DNA from: Rhodococcus opacus B4
GTDB taxonomy: Bacteria > Actinomycetota > Actinomycetes > Mycobacteriales > Mycobacteriaceae
Direction: 5' to 3'
Assembly: GCF_000010805.1 (NCBI RefSeq)
Contig: NC_012522.1
Span: forward strand, 124,001 to 188,000
DNA: 64,000 nucleotides
Below are positions 56,940 to 64,000 of the stretch, piece by piece (position 1 is the stretch's first letter; the number at the start of each line of letters is the position of its first letter). Position numbers and translations under genes: made by a program. Under the pieces are notes generated by a model. It did not search any database, had not been told where the DNA came from, and saw only the letters and a program-made list of their open reading frames with translations.

Positions 56940-57380
56940 ATGAAGAGCGGAACAGGCATTGCCGACACCCGCACCGTTCGGGACTACATCCACACGGTGG
57001 CCAGGAGCGTTCACGCCGATTCCATCGACTGGTGGGAGTGCGACGGATTCGACGCCGTCCTCGTGCTGCCGTTCCGGTTGCACTATCTGCCCGGTCGCAA
57101 CGCGGTACTGGCCTGGAACCGGACCTTCGGCTGGTCGCTCGGCGTCGAAGGACTGGGTCGCCGCAGCGTTATCGTGATCGACGGCCTCGGCCTCGGCCGG
57201 ATGCCGTCGCCGGCCGGGTGCGCGGAACGTGCGGCGGAATTGATCGACGACTATTGCCGTTCCACACCGGCACTGCCGGGCCCGCACAGTGCCGTCGCAC
57301 CGGCCGCTGCGGATCGCTGTCCCCGCATCGGCAACGCCGCCGGCGGCGGACGGCGGGACAGAGTCGTCCGCCGACCGTGA
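56940..57380 (+). CDS. DUF6292-like protein (copy 2)
   Basis: About 146 residues from ATG 56940 (GAGG 9 bases upstream; ATG 56907 possible). VRDYIHTVARSVHADSIDWW, YLPGRNAVLAWNRTFGWSLG and VIVIDGLGLGRMPSPAGCAE parallel the protein at 18295-18708. The stop overlaps the GTG start of the AI-2E-type transporter by four bases, so the two are coupled. Function unknown. Confidence 0.7.
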   Translation: MKSGTGIADTRTVRDYIHTVARSVHADSIDWWECDGFDAVLVLPFRLHYLPGRNAVLAWNRTFGWSLGVEGLGRRSVIVIDGLGLGRMPSPAGCAERAAELIDDYCRSTPALPGPHSAVAPAAADRCPRIGNAAGGGRRDRVVRRP

Positions 57381-58543
57381 CCGGTGGCGCCGAAGGCCAC
57401 GACGACAATGTGGCCCAACCGCATTCCTCCGCCCAGGAGCAGCCGATCGTCGCCGCGGAGCAGGGCGCGGCACGGATCAGCACGGCGGCGCACCCGCTCG
57501 GCAGACCCGGTCCGCGCTTCGACCGCCGGTCCCCGTTCTTCATCGGCATGGCCGGGGCCGCCGGTGTCGCCGTCACGTACGCGCTGATCGAGGTCGTCCT
57601 CGCCGCCCGCGGGGTGCTGGTGCTCATCGCCGTCGCCGCCTTCCTCGCGATCGGTCTCGAACCGGCCGTGTCCTGGCTGGTGCGTCACGGATTTCCCCGA
57701 TGGGCCGCCGTCGCAACGGTCTTCGTGGTCGCGTTCGCGATGCTGGCCGGGTTCCTCGCCGCGGCGATCCCGCCGATGGTGACCCAGGGCGCCGCTCTCG
57801 TCCACAACGCCCCCGACTACCTGGGCCACCTCGAGCAGCGCTACCCGGTCCTGCAGGAACTGAGCGCCCGCTTCCATCTGCAGGACGAACTGCGCCGCGC
57901 GCTCGACGCGGGCAATGCGCCGATGGTGCTCGGCGGGATCGTCGGTGCGGGCAAGTTCGTGTTCAGCGCCATCAGCGGCACGGTGATCGTGGTCGTGCTC
58001 ACCGCGTATTTCCTGGCCGACTTCGGGCACATCCGGGCGTCCCTGTACCGCCTGGCCCCGAACTCGCGGCGGCCGCGCACGATTCTGATCGGCGACGAGA
58101 TCTTCGCGAAGGTCGGCGGCTACGTGCTCGGGAACCTCCTGATCTCACTGATCACCGCGGTCCTCACCTTCGTGTGGCTGGTCGCCTTCGACGTCCCCTA
58201 CCCACTGTTGCTGGCCGTCCTCGTCGCCGTGCTGGATCTGATTCCGGTGGTCGGTTCCACCCTCGCTGGTGTCGTGGTAGCACTGGTCGCCCTCACCGTC
58301 TCGCTCCCGGTGTCGCTGGCGACCGTCGTCTTCTTCATCGCCCTCCGCCTGTTCGAGGACTATCTCCTCGTTCCCCGCATCATCGGCAGAACGGTCAAGG
58401 TGCCCCCGATGGTCACCGTCGTCGCCGTCCTCATCGGCGGAGCACTGCTGGGGATCGTGGGGGCGCTGCTCGCGATTCCCGTCGCCGCCGCCGTTCTGCT
58501 CCTGGCCCGCGAGACGGTGTTTCCGCAGCTCGACCGCGGTTGA
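57377..58543 (+). CDS. AI-2E/PerM-family membrane protein
   Basis: About 388 residues from GTG 57377 (GTG 57410 is an alternative). After a 45-residue disordered N-terminus there are about eight membrane helices and a large loop (HNAPDYLGHLEQRYPVLQEL). VVLTAYFLADFGHIRASLYR and LVAVLDLIPVVGSTLAGVVV are typical of the AI-2E transporter/PerM superfamily, many of which export small molecules or exchange Na+/H+. The 4-base overlap with DUF6292 suggests linked function. Confidence 0.85.
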   Translation: MTGGAEGHDDNVAQPHSSAQEQPIVAAEQGAARISTAAHPLGRPGPRFDRRSPFFIGMAGAAGVAVTYALIEVVLAARGVLVLIAVAAFLAIGLEPAVSWLVRHGFPRWAAVATVFVVAFAMLAGFLAAAIPPMVTQGAALVHNAPDYLGHLEQRYPVLQELSARFHLQDELRRALDAGNAPMVLGGIVGAGKFVFSAISGTVIVVVLTAYFLADFGHIRASLYRLAPNSRRPRTILIGDEIFAKVGGYVLGNLLISLITAVLTFVWLVAFDVPYPLLLAVLVAVLDLIPVVGSTLAGVVVALVALTVSLPVSLATVVFFIALRLFEDYLLVPRIIGRTVKVPPMVTVVAVLIGGALLGIVGALLAIPVAAAVLLLARETVFPQLDRG

Positions 58544-58663
58544 GCGGGCGCGACGCGAAAACGGCCCTGTGGAAGAAGTTTCCATGTTCTGCTTACCCTG
58601 GAGACGTGGGATGCGCCGGGGCATGCTCGGGGTCGTGTCCCGAGCAGGAGAAAGAGGCGCTGC

Positions 58664-60049
58664 ATGTCGGTGATGAGTCCCACCGAGGCGATGTTCGTGC
58701 TGTTCGAAACACCCTCGCACCCCATGCACATGGGTGCGCTCGAACTGTTCGAACCGCCGCGCGAATCGGGACCCGATCACGCCCGGCTCATGTTCGAGGC
58801 GCTGATCTCGCAGGAGGGTGCGTCCGACACGTTCCGCCGGCGCGCCGTCCGCCCGCTCCGGGGCGCCAGTTACCCGTGGTGGTCCGTCGACGACCGCGTC
58901 GACCTCGGCTACCACGTGCGGCACACGGCGGTGCCGGGGCGGGGCCGAATGGAGGACCTGCTGTCGCTGGTGTCCCAGATGCACGGCATGCCGCTCGATC
59001 CGCAACACCCGATGTGGGAGATCCATGTCATCGAAGGGCTCGCCGACGGGCGGACGGCCGTCTTCTCGAAGATCCACCTGTCCCTGATGGACGGACCGGC
59101 GGGGCTGCGACTGCTCCACCACGCCCTGTCCACCGACCCCGACGCCCGCGACTGCCCCGCACCGTGGACGCCCGGCGTGTCCGGCACGTCGCGGCGCGAA
59201 TCCGCGCTGCCCGTGGCCGCGGTCCGGGCCGGGGTGCGGGCGGCCACCAGCATCGTGGGGGTGCTGCCCGCGCTCGCGAAAGTCGCATACGACGGGGTCC
59301 GCGACCAGCATCTGACGCTTCCGCTGCAGTCGCCGCCCACGATGCTCAACGTTCCCGTCGGCCGGGCCCGGAAACTTGCGGCGCGGTCGTGGCCGATCCG
59401 GCGGCTGGTGTCGGTGGCCGCCGCCGCCCGCACCACGATCAACGCGGTGGTGCTCGCGATGTGCTCGGGGGCGCTGCGCCACTATCTGGTCGAGCAGTAC
59501 GCGCTGCCCGAAGCGCCGTTGACTGCGATGCTGCCGGTCCCGCTCGACCTCGGCGGCACCATGATCGGGCCACGCGGCCGCGACCACGGGGTCGGCGCGA
59601 TGGTCGTCGGGCTGGCCACCGACGAAGCGGACCCGGCCGCCCGCCTCGCCCGCATCAGCGAGTCCGTCGAGCACACCAATCGGGTGTTCGGCGCGCTGAG
59701 CCACACCCAGTTCCAGGTGATGAGCGCACTGGCGATCAGCCCGATCCTGCTCGAACCGGTCCGCCGGTTCGTGGACGACACTCCCCCGCCGTTCAACGTC
59801 ATGATCTCCTACATGCCCGGTCCGTCGCGGCCGCGGTACTGGAACGGCGCCCGCCTGGACGCGGTGTACCCGGCACCGACGGTCCTCGGCGGTCAGGCGC
59901 TGAGTATCACCCTCACCAGCCGGTCCGGTCAGCTCGATGTCGGCGTGGTGGGCGATCGGCAAGCCGTCCCGCATCTCCAGCGGATCATCACGCACCTGGA
60001 GACGTCGCTGACCGATCTGGAGAACGCGGTCGCCGCGTCCGGCACCTGA
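58664..60049 (+). CDS. Wax ester synthase/DGAT paralogue with altered active site
   Basis: A 461-residue, full-length member of the WS/DGAT family; MSPTEAMFVLFETPSHPMHM opens the acyltransferase domain and the C-terminal half has NAVVLAMCSGALRHYL, LPVPLDLGG and NVMISYMPGPSRPRYWNGAR. The catalytic HHxxxDG motif reads HLSLMDG (His138-Gly144): the second His, the catalytic base, is Leu139. The enzyme may therefore be inactive or have another role. ATG 58664 follows CAGGAGAAAGAGG. It would act at the membrane surface in storage-lipid synthesis. Confidence 0.88.
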   Translation: MSVMSPTEAMFVLFETPSHPMHMGALELFEPPRESGPDHARLMFEALISQEGASDTFRRRAVRPLRGASYPWWSVDDRVDLGYHVRHTAVPGRGRMEDLLSLVSQMHGMPLDPQHPMWEIHVIEGLADGRTAVFSKIHLSLMDGPAGLRLLHHALSTDPDARDCPAPWTPGVSGTSRRESALPVAAVRAGVRAATSIVGVLPALAKVAYDGVRDQHLTLPLQSPPTMLNVPVGRARKLAARSWPIRRLVSVAAAARTTINAVVLAMCSGALRHYLVEQYALPEAPLTAMLPVPLDLGGTMIGPRGRDHGVGAMVVGLATDEADPAARLARISESVEHTNRVFGALSHTQFQVMSALAISPILLEPVRRFVDDTPPPFNVMISYMPGPSRPRYWNGARLDAVYPAPTVLGGQALSITLTSRSGQLDVGVVGDRQAVPHLQRIITHLETSLTDLENAVAASGT

Positions 60050-60056
60050 CCGGCCG

Positions 60057-61127
60057 CTACCCGGCCGGTTGCCGCAGGGACGTGCGATTACGCTCCCAGC
60101 ATCGGGTGACGTGGTCGCCGACCAGGTCGTCGAACGCGAGGCACGCCGCGGCCCCCAGCAGGACGTCGTCGGCCGCCGCGGGCCGGGCGGCGACCAACCC
60201 GCCGGCGAGGTCCCGGCACACGATCTGTTCGTGCACGGAGTCGGCCTCCACGTGCTCGTCGAAGAACAGGGTGGCCGCCTTCCCGAATCCGAGACGACGC
60301 AGTCCGGCGGCGTACTTCTTGCTCGGCAACGCGGACGTGGTCTCGACCGCGCACAGGTGCCCCACCAGGGCGCCGAGCCGGCTGCGGTGGAGGCCGAACA
60401 GCGACAGCGCGTTCAGCGATGCCAGCGTCACGGCGGGCACCGCGTCGACGTAGTGCGCGTACCCGTCGGACAGTCCGAGTTCGCGCATCGTCGTCGCGAA
60501 CAACGCCGAGTGCATCCGCTCGGGTCGGCCGCCGCCGTATTCGTCGGACTGCACCTCCACCAGCGCCGCCTTCGGTGCGCCCGCGAGCCGCGGAATGCCG
60601 AGCGTGTGCACATCCGCCTCACGCAACTGGTTGAGGGAGCGGTGGATCAGCAGTTCCCGGAACTGGGAGAGATCCGCGTCGTGGGCCATGTATCCGGACA
60701 GTCCCGGCGCCGTGCTGGGGGCGGTCATCTCCCACAGCGCCGCCACCACGTCGCCGACAGCCGTCGGCGGATCCGCGAGGGCGCGGATCGCGGCATCGAA
60801 CGGCACCTCCAGCGCCGACCGGGCGAAGATCAGGTCGCTGTCCCACTCCCACCGGTCGTCGACCCCGGCTATGCCCTGCAGGTGCAGTTCGTACAGTGCG
60901 GTCAGACAGATCTGCGCGTCCTCGTCGAACAGAAACGCCCGCGGGTCGTCGCGTTCCGCCGATGCGAGGGCGAGCGCCGCCGTCACGAACGGTTCGGCCT
61001 CGGCGGTGTCTCCGCGCAGAATGGGGAACAGGAGACCGCTGACGGGACCGCGCGGAGCCGGACAGGGCATGGACGTTCCCGCCTGCGGCGCCGTGCCCGA
61101 CGCCGACCGAGAGTGCAAGGTGGTCAT
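60057..61127 (-). CDS. Iron-containing redox enzyme family (heme-oxygenase-like fold)
   Basis: About 356 residues from ATG 61127. FDEDAQICLTALYELHLQGI with the ExxxH-like pair, then MHSALFATTMRELGLSDGYA and FFDEHVEADSVHEQIVCRDL supply the Glu/His residues typical of heme-oxygenase-like diiron proteins (PF14518-type). Substrate unknown. The ATG (61125-61127) directly abuts the ATG of the divergent CDGSH gene (61128). This family and CDGSH proteins are commonly neighbours in actinobacteria. Confidence 0.78.
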   Translation of the reverse strand: MTTLHSRSASGTAPQAGTSMPCPAPRGPVSGLLFPILRGDTAEAEPFVTAALALASAERDDPRAFLFDEDAQICLTALYELHLQGIAGVDDRWEWDSDLIFARSALEVPFDAAIRALADPPTAVGDVVAALWEMTAPSTAPGLSGYMAHDADLSQFRELLIHRSLNQLREADVHTLGIPRLAGAPKAALVEVQSDEYGGGRPERMHSALFATTMRELGLSDGYAHYVDAVPAVTLASLNALSLFGLHRSRLGALVGHLCAVETTSALPSKKYAAGLRRLGFGKAATLFFDEHVEADSVHEQIVCRDLAGGLVAARPAAADDVLLGAAACLAFDDLVGDHVTRCWERNRTSLRQPAG

Positions 61128-61349
61128 ATGAACTCCATTCCCCTTTCCGGGGCCGGCGAATCCGACGTAACCATCACCGTGTGCCCGGACGGCCCGCTCC
61201 TGGTGCGTGGTGCGGCGCGGATCCTCGACACCGAAGGTAACCCGATCGGCGGTGACCGGGCCACCGTGGCCCTGTGCCGGTGCGGTCGGACGAGCATCGC
61301 CCCCTTCTGCGACAGCTCGCACAAGAAGAAACGGCGCCGACCGCAATAG
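61128..61349 (+). CDS. CDGSH-type iron-sulfur protein
   Basis: Seventy-three residues from ATG 61128 (AAGGTGG upstream). The 2Fe-2S ligands Cys50, Cys52, Cys61 and His65 are present in CRCGRTSIAPFCDSSH; the Gly of CDGSH is Ser. It is a small electron-transfer protein, probably a partner of the divergent iron-redox enzyme. Confidence 0.9.
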   Translation: MNSIPLSGAGESDVTITVCPDGPLLVRGAARILDTEGNPIGGDRATVALCRCGRTSIAPFCDSSHKKKRRRPQ

Positions 61350-61566
61350 TGAATCATCGAGAGCGAAACTAGAAGCAGGGCAACGGAACCCGGAGTATTC
61401 ACCCGCGGTGACGGTGCCCCGCGAGGCGAAAGCCCCCGCCGCCGTTGCCGGGATGGGGTAACGTCGGAGTCCTGCACGGTTGAGCCCCCAGCCGCAATGG
61501 ACGGGCACGGTTCACGCGCCTTCTTTCGTGCCTGTCTCCTTCGATGCTCGATCGTGAGGAAACGAC

Positions 61567-62022
61567 ATGAAGACTGTTCTCGGAGCGCGACCGACGCGCC
61601 GCGCCCCCGCAGAGAAACCGGCACTGTTCAGCTGGGCCGTCGAGCCCGAGCACGGGCGGCTCTCCGTCGACAGTGCACCCGCCGCCGACGGGATCCTCGT
61701 CGTCCGGATCTCCGGTGACATCGACGTCACCACTCTCCCGTCGTTCGGGAGTCATCTCGAGGAAGCGATCGACGAACGGTTGCCGTTCGTTCTCGACCTC
61801 ACCGACGTGCAGTTCTTCTGCGCGTCGGCCCTGCCGGTTCTCGAGATCATGTCCGCCCGCGCGCACCGGCTCGCCGTGCCGTGGGCGGTGACCGGGAACA
61901 ACGCACTCCGCAGACCGCTGACGGCGATGAACATGGCCGCGGCCATCCCCTTCTGCACCGACCTCGAGGACGCGTTTCGGCTGGTCGCCGGTGGAATGCG
62001 GCAGGGTGGGCGCTCGGCGTGA
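61567..62022 (+). CDS. STAS-domain anti-sigma factor antagonist-like protein
   Basis: A 151-residue protein. The STAS domain (about residues 30-140) has [40 protein letters not shown] and [20 protein letters not shown]. Ser87 occupies the region of the regulatory phospho-serine, but the usual D-S-S/G-L context is C-A-S-A-L. ATG 61567 follows GAGGAAACGAC. It is coupled to otsA by a 4-base overlap. Confidence 0.85.
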   Translation: MKTVLGARPTRRAPAEKPALFSWAVEPEHGRLSVDSAPAADGILVVRISGDIDVTTLPSFGSHLEEAIDERLPFVLDLTDVQFFCASALPVLEIMSARAHRLAVPWAVTGNNALRRPLTAMNMAAAIPFCTDLEDAFRLVAGGMRQGGRSA

Positions 62023-63461
62023 ACGATTCTGCTCCGCACGGCACGTCCGACTTCGTGGTCGTCGCCAACCGGCTGCCCGTGGACATGGAGACACTCGACG
62101 ACGGAACGACACGCTGGAAACGCAGTCCCGGAGGGCTCGTCACCGCCCTGGAACCGATCCTCCTCGGACGGGAGCGCGGATCCTGGGTGGGCTGGCCGGG
62201 GGTGCCCGATACGAAGGTCGAACCGATCGTCTCCGGTGGGGTCGATCTGTTCCCGGTGGAACTGAGTTCGGACGAGGTGGCCCGGTACTACGAGGGGTTC
62301 TCGAACGCGACGCTGTGGCCGCTGTACCACGACGTGCTGGTGGCCCCGGTGTTCGACCGGGACTGGTGGCATACCTACCTGGAGGTGAATCGCCACTTCG
62401 CGGAGGAGACGGCGCGCACCGCCGCCGAGGGCGCCACGGTGTGGGTGCAGGATTATCAACTCCAGCTGGTGCCGCGCCTGCTCCGGGAGATGCGCCCCGA
62501 TCTGACCATCGGATTCTTTCTTCACATCCCGTTCCCGCCGGTCGAATTGTTCATGCAGCTGCCGTGGCGAAAGGAGATCGTGGAGGGGCTCCTCGGGGCC
62601 GACCTCATCGGTTTCCATCTGCCCGGGGGCGCCCACAACTTCCTGTTCCTGGCCCGCAGACTGCTCGGACTCGACGCCACCACCGCGGGCGTCGGCGTGC
62701 GCGGCGCACTCGGCACGGTGACACTCGACGACCGAGTCGTGCACGTCGGCGCCTTCCCCATCTCCGTCGACGCCCGGAAACTCGTCGAACAGGCGACCGA
62801 GCCCGCCGTCGTCGAACGGGCCGCGGAGATCCGCCGGGAGCTCGGGAACCCACGGAAGATCCTCCTCGGCGTCGACCGACTCGATTACACGAAGGGCATC
62901 GACCTGCGGCTGTCGGCGCTCGGTGAACTGCTCGACGAGGGGCGGCTCGACCCGTCCGACACCGTGATGGTGCAACTCGCCACCCCCAGCCGTGAACGCG
63001 TCGAGCACTACATGAAGATGCGCAGCTCCATCGAGGAGCAGGTCAGCCACATCAACGGCGACCACGGGCAGATAGGCCGGCCGGTGGTGCACTACCTCTA
63101 CCAGCCGGTCGATCGCAGCGAGCTGATCGCGCTGTTCCTCGCCGCCGACGTCATGCTCGTCACCCCGATGCGCGACGGGATGAATCTCGTGGCCAAGGAG
63201 TACGTTGCCTGCCGGGCCGACCTGGGCGGTGCGCTGGTACTCAGCGAATTCGCGGGTGCCGCCGCCGAACTCCGGGGCGCCTACCTGGTGAACCCGCACG
63301 ACCTCGACGGGGTGAAGAACACGATCGTGGCCGCACTCGGCCAGGAGCGAGAGCAGGGACGGCGAAGAATGTCGCGGCTGCACCGGCAGGTGCTCGACCA
63401 CGACGTGCACCGGTGGGCGCAATCCTTCCTCGGAGCACTCGACCCGAACGCGGCCGACTGA
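62019..63461 (+). CDS. otsA: Trehalose-6-phosphate synthase OtsA
   Basis: A 480-residue GT-B glycosyltransferase (GT20). GTG 62019 overlaps the stop of the STAS gene (GTGA). [12 protein letters not shown] and [12 protein letters not shown] bind substrate at the N-terminus; [51 protein letters not shown] and [20 protein letters not shown] are diagnostic. It joins UDP- or ADP-glucose and glucose-6-phosphate. Trehalose serves as osmoprotectant and precursor of mycolate glycolipids. No otsB phosphatase gene is adjacent. Confidence 0.95.
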   Translation: MNDSAPHGTSDFVVVANRLPVDMETLDDGTTRWKRSPGGLVTALEPILLGRERGSWVGWPGVPDTKVEPIVSGGVDLFPVELSSDEVARYYEGFSNATLWPLYHDVLVAPVFDRDWWHTYLEVNRHFAEETARTAAEGATVWVQDYQLQLVPRLLREMRPDLTIGFFLHIPFPPVELFMQLPWRKEIVEGLLGADLIGFHLPGGAHNFLFLARRLLGLDATTAGVGVRGALGTVTLDDRVVHVGAFPISVDARKLVEQATEPAVVERAAEIRRELGNPRKILLGVDRLDYTKGIDLRLSALGELLDEGRLDPSDTVMVQLATPSRERVEHYMKMRSSIEEQVSHINGDHGQIGRPVVHYLYQPVDRSELIALFLAADVMLVTPMRDGMNLVAKEYVACRADLGGALVLSEFAGAAAELRGAYLVNPHDLDGVKNTIVAALGQEREQGRRRMSRLHRQVLDHDVHRWAQSFLGALDPNAAD

Positions 63462-63481
63462 TCACACCGTCCCGGCCGGCC

Positions 63482-64000
63482 TCACTCCGGATTCGTGACC
63501 GATTCGACGATGCGGCGCGCCACCTCCGCCAACTTCACGTGCTCCTGCTGCGACTGCGCGACGAGGATCTCGAACGCCCGGTCCGCGGACACACCCCGCA
63601 GTGCCATCACGATCCCCTTGGCCTGCTCGATGACCGCACGGGTCTTCATGGCCCGCGTGAGACCCGTCACCTCGTTCCTGGCCAACTCCACGCTGCGCGC
63701 GCTCCTGAGCAATCCTTCGATCGCCGTGGTGTAGACGAGGAGCACGACGGCGTCGAGTTCACTGAAACCGTGATCGCCCCGCCCGTAGATGTCGAGGGTC
63801 CCGGCCAGGGCCTCGTCCACCGCGAGCGGCGCGGACAGGAAACTGCGCATTCCCGCCTGGTCCAGGTTGTCGGCCAGGGACGGCCACCGGGCCGCGGCTT
63901 CCCCGCGCGTCGCCTTGACGACCTTCCGGCTGCCCGCCACGCCGAAGTAGTCGTCGCCGTCGATGGCCTGGAAGCTCTGAATGTCGATCTGCCGGACCGT
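63482..64000 (-). CDS. GAF-ANTAR regulator, N-terminus outside window
   Basis: The frame is open through the right edge (position 64000), so the 5' part is missing. The visible 173 residues begin in a GAF domain (QIDIQSFQAIDGDDYFGVAG, MRSFLSAPLAVDEALAGTLD, DAVVLLVYTTAIEGLL) and end in an ANTAR domain (MKTRAVIEQAKGIVMALRGV, SADRAFEILVAQSQQEHVKL, AEVARRIVES). Such proteins act as antiterminators or mRNA regulators under sensory control. It converges on otsA. Confidence 0.88.
   Translation of the reverse strand, partial: TVRQIDIQSFQAIDGDDYFGVAGSRKVVKATRGEAAARWPSLADNLDQAGMRSFLSAPLAVDEALAGTLDIYGRGDHGFSELDAVVLLVYTTAIEGLLRSARSVELARNEVTGLTRAMKTRAVIEQAKGIVMALRGVSADRAFEILVAQSQQEHVKLAEVARRIVESVTNPE

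Noticed and set aside
58145..59995. A 616-codon open frame on the minus strand
   Set aside because: It is antisense to the transporter and wax ester synthase genes and is His/Arg/Asp-rich without motifs.
57289..60453. A 1054-codon open frame on the plus strand
   Set aside because: It runs antisense-phase through the AI-2E transporter and the wax ester synthase genes, is extremely Arg/Pro-rich and has no domain; it is a GC-rich shadow frame.
61752..63422. A 556-codon minus-strand frame
   Set aside because: It is antisense to otsA and has no recognisable feature.

Overview
The window is high-GC actinobacterial DNA and looks like a mycolic-acid genus close to Rhodococcus. This rests on several kinds of gene seen here: F420 enzymes (FbiC/CofC remnants, a luciferase-like oxidoreductase, a deazaflavin-dependent nitroreductase), wax ester synthase/diacylglycerol acyltransferases, a DosR/DosS two-component pair with DUF1876 and Acg-type nitroreductase genes, Lsr2-type DNA-binding domains, and a tiny helical ORF resembling the small outer-membrane channel proteins of Corynebacteriales. 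No rRNA, tRNA, CRISPR array or replication gene was seen. The content fits an accessory region of a chromosome or a large plasmid.

Region 1-8.5 kb is accessory DNA. It holds a helicase-associated-domain protein, a broken SnoaL-like gene, a DUF6907 protein, a BrnT-like ORF, two toxin-antitoxin pairs (Phd-like/RelE-like at 2965-3782, HTH/PIN at 7307-8297), a frameshifted DUF3533 membrane protein and a frameshifted DUF4041/T5orf172 GIY-YIG-like protein. At 8.8-10.6 kb there is a scar: decayed cofC and the C-terminus of fbiC are joined to the N-terminus of a wax ester synthase through a perfect 29-bp inverted repeat.

Region 11-22.5 kb is a protein-quality-control island: an ANTAR protein framed by tandem repeats, DUF2267, dnaK-grpE-dnaJ in one strand, an HspR-like MerR regulator divergent from an Hsp20 gene across two palindromes, and a stand-alone J-domain protein. 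Region 22.9-29.8 kb is redox and regulation: a TetR/F420-oxidoreductase operon divergent from an FAD oxidoreductase over an 18-bp palindrome, then a STAND ATPase regulator followed by a second FAD oxidoreductase.

Region 29.9-40.7 kb is gene-poor and decayed. It contains a possible gas-vesicle-associated protein, several very small ORFs, and the most unusual gene of the window: a 439-residue protein with four Lsr2-type DNA-binding domains joined by histone-H1-like Lys/Ala linkers (32732-34051). It ends with a Tat-exported metallo-beta-lactamase-fold lipoprotein and an IS21-type istA remnant.

Region 41-64 kb is a hypoxia/stress island. It has an Acg-type nitroreductase, DUF1876, DosR and DosS, an OmpR-type regulator, an MFS exporter, an IS607-like element with decayed tnpA but an apparently intact two-part tnpB, a full-length wax ester synthase paralogue with a lost active-site histidine, an iron-redox enzyme/CDGSH pair whose start codons abut, STAS-otsA (trehalose-6-phosphate synthase) and a GAF-ANTAR protein cut by the window end. 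Two candidate DosR boxes precede genes of this island. Together the genes suggest adaptation to low oxygen, redox stress and protein damage, with storage-lipid and trehalose metabolism.

Many genes, mainly in the first 52 kb, are interrupted by single-base frameshifts. Part of this may be sequencing error, and the calls of pseudogene should be read with that in mind.
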